From the NCBI GenBank assembly GCA_040755725.1, contig JBFMAI010000010.1:1-56677 (forward strand): a stretch of DNA of 56,677 bases. Direction: 5' to 3'. The translations under genes were made by a program, and so were the position numbers. This stretch comes from JBFMAI01 sp040755725 (GTDB lineage: Bacteria; Planctomycetota; Phycisphaerae; UBA1845; Fen-1342). Below are positions 26,391 through 38,409 of this stretch, piece after piece (the stretch's first letter is position 1; each line of letters opens with the position of its first letter). The notes beneath the pieces were generated by a model that was given only the letters and a program-made list of their open reading frames with translations, was not told the DNA's origin and searched no databases.

Positions 26391-27308
26391 TCAGCCTGCG
26401 ACCGACCGCCCCGCGGCCCCGACGCCGCGGCGCACGTCCAGGGCGTCTCGCAACCCGTCGCCCACGAAGTTCAGCGCCAACAGCGTGAACGCCAGCGCGG
26501 CCCCCGGAAATACGACCAGCCACCAGTCGAACCGGACCGGGTTCAGCGCCCGCACGCCGTCCGCCGCCAGAGAACCCCACGTCGCCTGCGGCGGCTGCAC
26601 GCCGACGCCGAGAAAACTCAGGAACGACTCCTGGAGGATCGCTTGCGGGACGGTGAGTGTGGCAAAGACGATGACCGGACCGACGAGGTTGGGCAGCAGG
26701 TGCCGCAGCAGAATGCGGTGCGTCGGCAGACCGAGGGCCCGAGCGGCCTCGATGAACGGCCGCTCGCGGAGTGAGAGCACTTGTCCGCGCACCACGCGGG
26801 CCACGGTCAGCCAGCTCACGCCCCCGATCGCCAGGGCCAGCACGACGAATCGGGCGGTTTCGCCGCTCAGCGCCAAGCCGCGCTGCAACACGCTGCCGAT
26901 CGACACCGTGAACAGCATCACCAGGAGCAGCGTCGGCAGCGCGTAGAGGACATCCACGACCCGCATCATCACGGCGTCGCAACGTCCGCCGACATATCCC
27001 GCCACCGCCCCGTACGCCGTGCCGATCCCCACCGCCAGCCCTGCCGCCAGCAGCCCCAGGCTCAGCGAAACCGCCCCGCCGTATAGCATCCGCCACAGCA
27101 GATTGCGGCCCACTTCGTCCGTGCCGAGGGGGTACGTGGAGGATGGCGGCTGGCGCGCGGCTTGAAGCTGCTGTGTGCGCATCCCGCGGACCGACCAGGG
27201 CAGCGTACCGAACGAGCCCACCAGCAGCAGAAGAAGCAGGACGGCGCTGAGCACGGCCGCGCGATGCCGCCGAAAGCGTCGCCAGAAATCCAGCGCCGGC
27301 GTGCTCAT
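26391..27308 (-). CDS. oppC: Peptide/nickel-type ABC transporter permease, DppC/OppC family
   Basis: 305 residues, inner membrane permease with about six helices. The N-terminal cytoplasmic stretch and first helix (AVLSAVLLLLLLVGSFG) match DppC/OppC. The NKDP-like segment YPLGTDEVGRNLLWRMLYGG and the EAA loop (FIEAARALGLPTHRILLRHLLPN) are clear. ATG 27308 overlaps the stop of the partner permease gene (ATGA, 27305-27308), so the two are coupled. No binding protein or ATPase gene is present, so the substrate is unknown; the symbol denotes the family only. Confidence 0.9.
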   Translation of the reverse strand: MSTPALDFWRRFRRHRAAVLSAVLLLLLLVGSFGTLPWSVRGMRTQQLQAARQPPSSTYPLGTDEVGRNLLWRMLYGGAVSLSLGLLAAGLAVGIGTAYGAVAGYVGGRCDAVMMRVVDVLYALPTLLLVMLFTVSIGSVLQRGLALSGETARFVVLALAIGGVSWLTVARVVRGQVLSLRERPFIEAARALGLPTHRILLRHLLPNLVGPVIVFATLTVPQAILQESFLSFLGVGVQPPQATWGSLAADGVRALNPVRFDWWLVVFPGAALAFTLLALNFVGDGLRDALDVRRGVGAAGRSVAG

Positions 27309-28240
27309 GCGCTCGGGGCCCCCACGCGAATCCGCGGATCGACGAGCCCGTAGAGCAGGTCCACGAGCAGGTTGAATCCGGCCAGCAGGACCGCGTAGAC
27401 CATCACGGTCGCCAGGATGAGGCTCTGGTCCCGATTGTGGATTGACTCGACGACGTGCGTGCCCATGCCCGGGACCGAGAACACCTTCTCAACTACGAAC
27501 GACCCCGTGAAGATCGCCGCCGACGCCGGCCCGAGGTAGCTCAGCACCGGCAGCAGAGCGTGCGGCAGGGCGTGGTCCAGCAACACGCGGGTCTCGCTCA
27601 GGCCCTTGGCCCGGGCGGTACGAATGAAATCCTCCGCATACGCATCCAGCAGCGCGGCCCGCGTCAGCCGGGCGATGTACGCCGCATACGGCAGCGCCAG
27701 CGTGATCGCCGGCAGCAGCGCCTGGGCCGGCCGGCCCCAACCGCCGACCGGGACCGCGCGCAGCCACAGCCCGACGACGATCAGCAGCGCGGCGCCAATG
27801 ACAAACGTGGGCAGGGAGATGCCGACCAGGCACAGCCCGACCGAGAGGTGCTCGAGCCACCGGCCGCGAAACGCAACCGCCACCACCCCGCCCGTCAGGC
27901 CCAGCAACACGGCCAGGCACAGGGCCAGCAGTCCCAGTTGCAGCGACACCGGCAGCGCCGACCGCAGGATTTCGACGACCGTCCAATCCTCGTACTGATG
28001 CGCCGGCAGGTCCCCGTCCCACATCAGCCGCTTCGGCCACGTCCAGAAGTACCGCTGCCACCACGGCTGATCGTAGTTGTACGCGACGCGCTTGGCGGCC
28101 AGCACCTCCGGCGGCAGCTCGCGCTCGCCGCTCTCCAGCCCTTCGCCGGGCGCCGCCATGATGAGCAGGACCGCGCTGCCGTAGATCAACGCCAACAGGA
28201 GCGGAAACGTGGCCAGCCGGCGCAGAGCGTAGCGCAGCAT
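27305..28240 (-). CDS. oppB: Peptide/nickel-type ABC transporter permease, DppB/OppB family
   Basis: 311-residue membrane permease partner of the following gene. It begins MLRYALRRLATFPLLLALIYG, the standard OppB start. It has a periplasmic insert of about 70 residues (Tyr/Trp-rich, about 40-85) longer than in typical DppB. The EAA loop is RTARAKGLSETRVLLDHALPH, followed by the conserved FTGSFVVEKVFSVPGMG. There is no ribosome binding site before ATG 28240; instead CATAAT ends 7 bases upstream, so translation may be leaderless. Substrate unknown. Confidence 0.9.
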   Translation of the reverse strand: MLRYALRRLATFPLLLALIYGSAVLLIMAAPGEGLESGERELPPEVLAAKRVAYNYDQPWWQRYFWTWPKRLMWDGDLPAHQYEDWTVVEILRSALPVSLQLGLLALCLAVLLGLTGGVVAVAFRGRWLEHLSVGLCLVGISLPTFVIGAALLIVVGLWLRAVPVGGWGRPAQALLPAITLALPYAAYIARLTRAALLDAYAEDFIRTARAKGLSETRVLLDHALPHALLPVLSYLGPASAAIFTGSFVVEKVFSVPGMGTHVVESIHNRDQSLILATVMVYAVLLAGFNLLVDLLYGLVDPRIRVGAPSA

Positions 28241-28320
28241 GGCGTGGATTATGCGAGCCGGCCCCGCGGGTTGCCAGACGCCCCGCGCGTCGCCGGCCGC
28301 CCCGGGCGCGTGGCGGTCGC

Positions 28321-29370
28321 TTACGGGGGCCGAATGCCGAACTCGCCGGCGCGTTGTTCAACCTGTTTCACCTTGGCGCGAGCCGGCGCATCCAGCTTGG
28401 CCGTCAATTCACGCAGCCGCGCGATCTTCGCATCGGTGGCCCGCGCCCGCAGCTCCGGCCAGTGCCGCGCCACGGCCCGGCAGAACTCGTCGTCGGCCAT
28501 GGCGGCGGCGAACTGCGGGCTGCCCAACAGCGTCGTCAGGTCCCGATACTTCGCCGCGCGGCGCAGCGTGGCGTCGCCGCGAAACGCCAAGTAGTGCGCC
28601 TGGACCGCGGGTTCTTGCAGCAGGTGGTCAAACACCCCGTCGTCAAACGCCTGCCAGAAGGTCTCGCGGTCCGCCGTCACCTCCGCCACCGCCGCCGCCG
28701 TGCGGACGCAGGGAACGTGCAGTAGCGGGTTCACGCCCGCGGCCCAGCGGCCGAAGGAGTCCTCGATCGTCATCCCGCGCGCCAGCGCGTCCACCGCGCG
28801 CAACATCCCGGCGGCGGTCGGGTGCGTGGCCGCCCAGCGCTCGGCGTACAGGTAGATCGTGGGTCCGAGCAGGTGGAGCACCCACGTGAGGGCCGCGGCC
28901 ACCACCGCGCCCTCCGCCACCCCCAGCAGCGACCCCGCCGAGCGGTCCGCCACGTAGAGGTACCGATGTCGGCGGAGCGGCCCAAACAGGCGACGCCCGG
29001 CCAGCCCCGCCGCGAACGTCGCGGCCACGAACACCGTCAGACACCCGATCAACAGGCCCAACGGCAGGCCGAGGTGGGGCGCCAACGCGTGGCCGAACGG
29101 AACCCCGAACAGCGGGACCAGCAGCAGACCGATCGCGAGCCCGGCCGTGTGGACCAGGTGGCGGCCGGCGCCGGAACGATCCGCCAGCGGGACCAGGAGC
29201 GCCCCGGCGACGGCCGCGACACGCATCGCGGTTCCGCCCAGCACGAACGCCAGCAACAGGCCCAGGTACACCATCCCCCGCCATATCCAGAGAAACGCTC
29301 CGGTGCCGGCGAGGGGATCGGCGTGGACGGCGCGCATCGGCAACGGGACCGCCGGACTCGGCATTGGCAT
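28321..29370 (-). CDS. CvpA-like membrane protein
   Basis: 349 residues from ATG 29370. Residues about 25-185 carry four membrane helices arranged like CvpA (GMVYLGLLLAFVLGGTAMRV; LGLPLGLLIGCLTVFVAATF), including the RSAGSLLGVAEGAVVAAALTW segment after the third helix, close to the CvpA signature. The C-terminal 160 residues are soluble, Ala/Arg-rich, with AHYLAFRGDATLRRAAKYRDL and DAKIARLRELTAKLDAP; this tail is not part of CvpA. Family members are linked to colicin V production and cell-envelope roles but the biochemical job is unknown. Confidence 0.65.
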   Translation of the reverse strand: MPMPSPAVPLPMRAVHADPLAGTGAFLWIWRGMVYLGLLLAFVLGGTAMRVAAVAGALLVPLADRSGAGRHLVHTAGLAIGLLLVPLFGVPFGHALAPHLGLPLGLLIGCLTVFVAATFAAGLAGRRLFGPLRRHRYLYVADRSAGSLLGVAEGAVVAAALTWVLHLLGPTIYLYAERWAATHPTAAGMLRAVDALARGMTIEDSFGRWAAGVNPLLHVPCVRTAAAVAEVTADRETFWQAFDDGVFDHLLQEPAVQAHYLAFRGDATLRRAAKYRDLTTLLGSPQFAAAMADDEFCRAVARHWPELRARATDAKIARLRELTAKLDAPARAKVKQVEQRAGEFGIRPP

Positions 29371-29677
29371 GACCAGGCCCCTTCGTGACGGGGGTGCGGG
29401 TCGGCGCGCACCCCGAGTACTAATCGGCCGGCTCAAACACCGGTGTGAAGCCGACCCCCAACCCGCTTCCGTCGTGCGTCGCCACCCGCGCCGGGACCGC
29501 CGCGCGGACCGACTTTCTCGGACGCGCCCGCCCCAACGGACATTCACGGTCGTGCGACACGGGAGCGCGATCCCGGCGTGCCGGGGCTGCCGCGCCGCCG
29601 CGCGCCGGGCTTGCCGAGCCGCGACTCGCAGGGAGGCTTACCCTCCCGGTTGGCGCCCCGTGGTCCTGAATGCCGGT
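29371..29677. repeat. Gap holding dispersed hairpin element, copy B (29559-29650)
   Basis: 307 bases without a gene. The element starts ACGGGAG (29559) and ends CTCCCGG (29643-29649). Its right half, GCGCGCCGGGCTTGCCGAG onward through AGGGAGGCTTACCCTCCCG, matches copy C (39511-39593, reverse strand) over about 50 bases with roughly seven differences. The rest of the gap shows nothing else. Confidence 0.65.
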
Positions 29678-31348
29678 TCAGGCGGCCGGCCCGCGAGTGT
29701 CCCCCGCCACCGACGGTTCGCCGCGAGTGGCCGGCAGGTGCATGCGAAACTCCGCGCCGCCCTCGGGCGGGCTGACCAGTTCGATGCGGCCGCCGAGCTC
29801 CTGGACGATCTTGCGGGCCACGGTCAGCCCCAGCCCCGTGCCGCCGTGGCCCTTCGTGGAGTGGAAGGGCTCGAAAATCTTGTCGCGTTGGTCAGGTGGG
29901 ACACCCGGGCCATTGTCCGCGATCGACAGGCGCAGGGTCTGTCCGTCCGGGTCGAACTGTGTGCGGACGTTGATGACGCCGGTGTCGGGGGCGACGGCGT
30001 CGATGGCGTTGGTCAGGATGTTCATCGCGACCTGGTGGATGCCGTCGTAGTCCAGCGGGACCGCCGGCGCGTGCTCGTCGAGGTCGGTCAGCAGGACGAC
30101 TTTCTTGACGTCGGCCTGCTTCTGGACGAGTTCGACCACCTCTTCGACGATGCGGTTGAGCTGGAGCGGTTCGAGGCGCGGCTCGCGCGGCTTGCTGAAG
30201 GCCAGCATATTGAGCATCAGGTTGTACGACCGGTCGAGATTGCGCTCGACGATCCGCCAGCCCTGCGCCGCCAGCGGCAGGTCCTGCTGCGCCAGGCCGC
30301 GATTGACCAGGTCCGCCCCGCTCCGCATCCCTTGCAGCACGTTCTTGATGTAGTGCGAGAGGTAGGCCAGTGCCTCACCGGCGGCGGCCAGGCGCTCGCG
30401 CTGGAGGTTGGCCTGCACCAGCCGCGCGTTCTCAATCGCCAGCCCGGCCTGATAGCCGATCGTGACGATCAGCCGCAATTCGTGCTCGTTGTAGGTGTGC
30501 CGCGTCACCGGGCAGTCGAGGTGGATCACGCCCAGCACGCGGTCGCGGGCCACGATCGGGGCGCAGATCACCGAGCGCATGCCGAGGTTCAGGACGCTCT
30601 TGCCGCTCTGGAACCGCTTGTCCGCCACCACGTTCGAGCACAACACGCCCTCGTGCGACTGCACGACGTGGTTGATGATCGTCCGCGAGGCGATGATCGA
30701 CTCCCCGTTGACCTCGCGCGTCGGCCCCGCCCCGCGCAGCCGCACCACCTCCGGCAGCAGCTCGTCGGTCTCCTCGTCGCGGACGAAGATCACCCCGCGA
30801 TCAACCTCCGCCTCCTCAAAGATGATGTCCAGCAGACGGGCCAGCAGTTGGTCCGGCGGCAGCAGGCCGGCGATGACCTCCGTGAGTGACCGCATCACGT
30901 TCCACGCGCGAACCGCGTACGCCGTCTCCGGCGCCGCCAAGACCAAGCTGTCCTCGCTGGACGGCAGCGTGGCGACCACCGAGGCATCGACGGACGCGCT
31001 GCCGGCATCGAGCGTGACGAGGTCGGTGGGGATCCCCGCGCCGGAATACTGCTGGACCGATTCGTCGCCCGCATACACCAGGAGCGTGCTGCCGACGCGA
31101 ATCTGGTCCCCGTGCTTCAGCCGCGCCGGCCGCTGGAGCCGCACGCCGTTGACGTACGTCCCGTTGGCGCTGCCCAAGTCGGCAATTAGCCAGTTGCCGT
31201 CGGTGACGCGCAGCTCGGCGTGCCGGCGGCTGATGGTCGGGTCGGTGAGGGGAACTTGCGTGCCCCCGCGCCCGATCACGACGACTTCGTCGCTGGTGCG
31301 CAGCGTGCGTCCCTTGTCGGGCCCCTGCAAGACGATCAACGTGGCCAC
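29678..31348 (-). CDS. FHA-GAF sensor histidine kinase
   Basis: 556 residues from GTG 31348 (GAGGGAG just upstream; the in-frame TTG at 31375 is less likely since the FHA domain starts at once). Domain order: FHA (about 1-90, RTLRTSDEVVVIGRG, TISRRHAELR, LGSANGTYVNG), GAF (about 150-300, DRGVIFVRDEETDELLPEVV, APIVARDRVLGVIHLDCP). The HisKA-type dimer domain has H332 in LSHYIKNVLQG, and the ATPase domain has NILTNAIDAV, DNGPGVP and GGTGLGLTVARKI. No membrane segment, so it is cytoplasmic. FHA would bind phosphothreonine peptides, linking Ser/Thr kinases to His-Asp signalling. No response regulator is next to it. Confidence 0.92.
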   Translation of the reverse strand: MATLIVLQGPDKGRTLRTSDEVVVIGRGGTQVPLTDPTISRRHAELRVTDGNWLIADLGSANGTYVNGVRLQRPARLKHGDQIRVGSTLLVYAGDESVQQYSGAGIPTDLVTLDAGSASVDASVVATLPSSEDSLVLAAPETAYAVRAWNVMRSLTEVIAGLLPPDQLLARLLDIIFEEAEVDRGVIFVRDEETDELLPEVVRLRGAGPTREVNGESIIASRTIINHVVQSHEGVLCSNVVADKRFQSGKSVLNLGMRSVICAPIVARDRVLGVIHLDCPVTRHTYNEHELRLIVTIGYQAGLAIENARLVQANLQRERLAAAGEALAYLSHYIKNVLQGMRSGADLVNRGLAQQDLPLAAQGWRIVERNLDRSYNLMLNMLAFSKPREPRLEPLQLNRIVEEVVELVQKQADVKKVVLLTDLDEHAPAVPLDYDGIHQVAMNILTNAIDAVAPDTGVINVRTQFDPDGQTLRLSIADNGPGVPPDQRDKIFEPFHSTKGHGGTGLGLTVARKIVQELGGRIELVSPPEGGAEFRMHLPATRGEPSVAGDTRGPAA

Positions 31349-31607
31349 GCGCTCCCTCGCCGGAACAACAGACAACGGCCGCGAACCGGCCGTCGGGGCT
31401 CCCTGCCCACGCTACCAAGTAAACCGAAACGCCCGTGCGAATCAACGCGCACGGACAGATTTCGACGGGCCGGCCGCCCAAGCCCGCGGCGTTCGCATGC
31501 CTCGGCGGCGCGGCGCCGGACCGATTTCGTCCGGGCCCGCGCAACAGCGTCTCCAGCCCCTCCCCCAACCCGCCCGGGCCGCAGCGCCTCCGGCGCCGCC
31601 CGGAACC

Positions 31608-31823
31608 CTAGCGCGTCTGGTGGACCGGCAGGCGGACGTGCGTGGCGGCCAGTCCCTTGGGGGTTTCGACCAGCTCATACTCGACGGTGTCGCCTTCGCG
31701 CAACGAGCGGAAGCCCTCACCGTCGATGCTCGAATAGTGAACGAAAACGTCCTTGCCCTCCGGCCCAATGATGAACCCGTAGCCCTTCTTCGTGTCAAAC
31801 CACTTCACATTTCCGGCCGCCAT
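31608..31823 (-). CDS. csp: Cold-shock domain protein (CspA family)
   Basis: 71-residue single-stranded nucleic-acid binder with RNP1 KKGYGFI and RNP2 DVFVHYS. The start is ATG 31823 after a strong GGAGG. Residues beyond the cold-shock fold are the usual short KGLAATHVRL tail. It lies between the FHA kinase gene and pnp, all on the minus strand, with its own 222-base upstream gap, so a long 5-prime leader of the kind that regulates csp genes is possible but not shown. Confidence 0.95.
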   Translation of the reverse strand: MAAGNVKWFDTKKGYGFIIGPEGKDVFVHYSSIDGEGFRSLREGDTVEYELVETPKGLAATHVRLPVHQTR

Positions 31824-32045
31824 GAGCACGACCTCCGAGAGTCGTCCAGATATGGCCCCGGGACGACCCACGTGCGCGGCCCGCCTGTCCTCGGGCGCAC
31901 TACCCCGGACTGCCGCCGGATGCCCACTTCCGGCAACGCGAATCCCGGCCCGAGCGGGCGATACGACAGGACGATGTGACCGGCCCTGACGGGATTCGTC
32001 CGGTAACTTATTTCGGCCCAGCGCGGCACCGAGGGGCGGCGACTC

Positions 32046-34163
<2,118 letters not shown>

Positions 34164-34325
34164 CTCTTTGTACTCTCTCTCACGGCCTTCCGACCAACCG
34201 ACATTGACCCTGCCAACCACTCCGCCAACGGGGCGCCCGTCCCCACCCGCAACCCGCGAGCGCGCCCCGGCCCGCGGTGCCCCGCCGAGTCCAACCGACA
34301 TCAACCCGCGCCCCACCCGTTGTAA

Positions 34326-34595
34326 CTATTTGCGCAAACCGAGCTTACCAATTGTCGCCAGGTAGCGCTCGCGGTTGTCGCGGGCCAGGAACTTCAGCAG
34401 CGCTGAGCGTTTTCCCACCATCTTCAGCAGGCCGCGACGGGACGAGTGGTCCTTCTTGTGGATCTTCAGGTGCTCCGTCAGCTCCGTAATCCGCTGCGTC
34501 AACAGCGCGATCTGCACTTCGGCCGAGCCCGTATCGTGCTCGTGCCGCCGATGCTCGACCACAACCTCGGTCTTCTTCGCTTGCTTGAGTGCCAT
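34326..34595 (-). CDS. rpsO: 30S ribosomal protein S15
   Basis: 89 residues, full length for S15, binds 16S rRNA helix h22. Conserved segments HDTGSAEVQIALLTQRI, HKKDHSSRRGLL and YLATIGKLGLRK are present. ATG 34595 is preceded by a promoter at 34679-34707. Upstream of pnp in the rpsO-pnp order found across bacteria. Confidence 0.98.
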   Translation of the reverse strand: MALKQAKKTEVVVEHRRHEHDTGSAEVQIALLTQRITELTEHLKIHKKDHSSRRGLLKMVGKRSALLKFLARDNRERYLATIGKLGLRK

Positions 34596-34678
34596 GACCC
34601 GAGACCCTTACTTGGGCGTGCCCCAGCCCGGCCGGAAGTCGCCCGAGCCAAGGCAGCCTGCCATTCCTGTAAACCGCG

Positions 34679-34707
34679 AGTATAGGGGCGGCGACGCCCG
34701 ACCGCAA
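34679..34707 (-). promoter_or_regulatory. Promoter of rpsO(-pnp)
   Basis: Minus strand TTGCGG (34707-34702), spacer 17, TATACT (34684-34679, five of six). The -10 matches well and the -35 poorly. The leader to ATG 34595 would be about 75 bases. Confidence 0.5.
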
Positions 34708-34840
34708 CCGGCCGCCATCAACGGTCAATGACGTAGGCCGCGTCTCCGAGCCCGGCCGGGGGGAACGAAAGCCGCCGGCACCGGGGTGACGGCCCGCCCG
34801 TGCGGGGGCACCGCGCGCTTGCAACGGAACGGCGCGCGGG

Positions 34841-35557
34841 TCAGCGCCGCCGCGCTACCAGACCCGCCAGCGCCAGCAGCAGCACCGTCGTCGGTTCGGG
34901 CACGCAAACCACCTTGTTCAGGACGTTCACCGCCGGGTGCGGCTGGACCGTGTAGTGGATCGGAGTATAGCCGAGCATGAAGGTCAACTGGCCGGGACAA
35001 GTGGCGCACTTCACCGCGCCGAGCAGAAACGTCCGCGTCGAAGCGGCGTAAAGGTCCCACGGTACATCCGCGTTTGCGTTCGGAATCCCGTATGCTTGGA
35101 CCGCGATGAGCCCGGCCGGATTGTAGTAGAAGACCTCGTTGTCGCCGTCCCAGCGCCGCTTGCCGATGTTCGGGTCGTTCGAATTCTCGCAGAGGTACCA
35201 CGCGATATTCCCCACGCCCGGCAACGCGCCGTCGACGCCGATCGCCACGCCGTTGATCCAGGCGTCCGGCGGCTCGTTGTTGAACCGGCCCCAGATGTAC
35301 GCCCACTGCCCAGTCGAGCAGTCCACGACGGCGTCGGGCAGCGGTCCCAACGGCGGCGTGAGATAGGCCCCGCCCGCGTCCTTCGTCAATTCGTAGCCGT
35401 CCCGGTAATCCGTGCCGTTGCCGGCGGTGTGCAGAAACGCCAGCGACGGCACCCGCAGCCCGTACGGATCGGCGCTGCTCGTGAAGAATAGATCAACACT
35501 CGCGCTCGCGCCGGTCACCAGCGCGACCAACACCAGAAAACCCACCATTCGCTTCAT
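34841..35557 (-). CDS. PEP-CTERM sorting-domain protein
   Basis: 238 residues, exported, predicted exosortase substrate. A signal peptide (MKRMVGFLVLVALVTGASAS) follows GGAGG upstream of ATG 35557. The C-terminus has VPEPTTVLLLALAGLVARRR: the PEP motif, a hydrophobic helix and an Arg cluster, the tripartite sorting signal. The central domain is shared with the broken gene at 35756 (WAYIWGRFNNEP, RRWDGDNEVFYYNPAGL, LGAVKCATCPGQ with a CxxC pair). It has no recognised fold. Exosortase must be elsewhere in the genome. Confidence 0.85.
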   Translation of the reverse strand: MKRMVGFLVLVALVTGASASVDLFFTSSADPYGLRVPSLAFLHTAGNGTDYRDGYELTKDAGGAYLTPPLGPLPDAVVDCSTGQWAYIWGRFNNEPPDAWINGVAIGVDGALPGVGNIAWYLCENSNDPNIGKRRWDGDNEVFYYNPAGLIAVQAYGIPNANADVPWDLYAASTRTFLLGAVKCATCPGQLTFMLGYTPIHYTVQPHPAVNVLNKVVCVPEPTTVLLLALAGLVARRR

Positions 35558-35649
35558 GACTTGCGCCTCCTCCGATGCCCAAGCACACGAGACGGCGGGG
35601 GGGAACGCCCCGCCCGTTCTGGGTCCCACCGTCGTGCGCCTACAAAGAC

Positions 35650-35678
35650 ATTCTGGGCAGGCAACTGCCGTTTGTCAA
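35650..35678 (-). promoter_or_regulatory. Promoter of the PEP-CTERM gene
   Basis: Minus strand TTGACA (35678-35673, all six consensus bases), spacer 17, CAGAAT (35655-35650, four of six). The predicted start leaves a leader of about 85 bases to ATG 35557. A second TTGACA lies at 35701-35696. Confidence 0.55.
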
Positions 35679-35755
35679 TCGGGGCAGTCACCACGTGTCA
35701 ATCGCAAACCCGCGCTTCATTCTGCCCGCCGTCGAGCCCCGATGATCCAGCGGTC

Positions 35756-36307
35756 TCACGCCCGCCGTCGTCGGAGTATCAGGCCCGCCAGCGCCAGCAG
35801 CGCCAGGCTTGCCGGCTCGGGGATATCGCAATACACCTTGTTCAGCGCGGTCACCGTTGGGTTGGGACCCTCCGCGTAGTTGACCAGCATGGAGCCAACG
35901 TCGAAGGACATCACGAGTGGGCAGACGGGGCACTTGACCGCCCCCAGGAGAAACACCCGGTGCGGGCCACCGATATAGAGATTCCACGGCAGGTCACTCG
36001 TGCGGTTCACCACGCCGTTCGCCGCAATCGCGATCAGTCCCGCCGGGTTGAAGCAGAAGACATAGGGGTCGCCATCCCAGCGTTTCTGCTCAATGCTTTC
36101 GTCGTTCAAGTTGTCGAGCACATACCAGCAGATGTTGCCCATTCCAGCCAAGGCGCCGTTGATACTGATCTTGATGCCGTTGATCTTCGCCTGCTGCGGC
36201 TCGTTGTTGAAGCGGGCCCAGATGTAGGCCCACACCGGCGGAACACCGGGGCACGACAGCCACACGTCACGGGGCGGTAGCGGCGACGCACCGGCATGCC
36301 GCGCGCT
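35756..36307 (-). pseudogene. 5-prime-truncated PEP-CTERM paralogue
   Basis: The open frame runs from after the in-frame TGA (36308-36310) to the stop at 35756. From residue PVWAYIWARFNNEP onward it follows the neighbouring PEP-CTERM gene: RWDGDPYVFCFNPAGLIAI, FLLGAVKCPVCPLVMSF and the sorting tail PEPASLALLALAGLILRRRR. Upstream of the TGA, none of the three frames encodes a signal peptide or matches the intact paralogue's first ~85 residues. A GTG at 36265 could start a short product but has no ribosome binding site. I read it as a decayed tandem copy whose 5-prime end was replaced, possibly by the repeat-bearing segment at 36325. A real short, non-exported protein is the less likely reading. 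Confidence 0.65.
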
Positions 36308-36310
36308 TCA

Positions 36311-36754
36311 AGCGCCGATCCGAACCCCGCACGCCGGTGCGGGGAGCCTTCATCCCGCACTCGCCCACGGAGCATGGGTAGTGCTGTAAAGACTTGCTGA
36401 ATAATCACTTGCCACCACCGAGCAACGGTGGCGTGGGCACAACGGTGTGCCGCCGGCACGGGCTGCGGAAGCGCGCTTGCCCGCATCCCGCCACTCGCCA
36501 ACCGCCGCGGACATCTTCCGACGCCTCGGCCCGCCGAACAGGCAGCCCCCCAGCAGCGTACTTACCCATCGGACACCAGTCCCCCACCCGCCCGCCCAGC
36601 GACGCCGGCCGTCGCGGCGGTGGAAGGAAGGCCTGCGTGAGAGCCTTGTCAAAATGTGACCGGATGGTACAAGGTCAGTCGTCTCGGGTAGACGGGCGCT
36701 CGGGGGCGCGGGGTTGGGTATGCGCCCTTTTTCGGCCTGCGAAAGGAGGTCGCC
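36311..36754. other. Gap between the truncated PEP-CTERM copy and htrA
   Basis: About 440 bases. It contains a palindrome CCCCGCAC-GCCG-GTGCGGGG (36325-36344) close to the break point of the pseudogene, the htrA promoter (36646-36673) and the htrA ribosome binding site. Open frames here have no family match and no ribosome binding site. Confidence 0.5.
36646..36673 (+). promoter_or_regulatory. Candidate promoter of htrA
   Basis: TTGTCA (36646-36651, five of six), spacer 16, TACAAG (36668-36673, four of six). The leader to ATG 36755 would be about 75 bases. It does not resemble the sigma-E promoter that drives degP in enterobacteria. Confidence 0.45.
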
Positions 36755-38254
<1,500 letters not shown>

Positions 38255-38270
38255 GGGCGCGCCCGCAACC

Positions 38271-38365
38271 CCCTCCCTTCCAGGTCGTCACGGGCGACTC
38301 GTCCGCCACGGCGGACGAGTTGGTCGCCGTGGTGACCGACCCGCGGTGGCGAGGAGGGGTTGGGG
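38271..38365. repeat. Inverted copy 1 of a ~95-base element (right end of htrA)
   Basis: Reads CCCTCCCTTCCAGGTCG... and ends GAGGAGGGGTTGGGG. It contains an inner palindrome CTCGTCCGCC-ACG-GCGGACGAG (38298-38320). The reverse complement of 39421-39520 matches it over its full length with about three substitutions and one 4-base insertion. The two copies face each other on either side of fdhE. Confidence 0.7.
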
Positions 38366-38409
38366 CAGGGTGGCGATCGGCAGGCGCCGTCTCGCCGCCG
38401 CGCGTCGCG

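Noticed and set aside
35756..36460. Frameshifted rather than truncated second PEP-CTERM copy
   Set aside because: None of the other frames upstream encodes a signal peptide or matches the intact paralogue's N-terminus.
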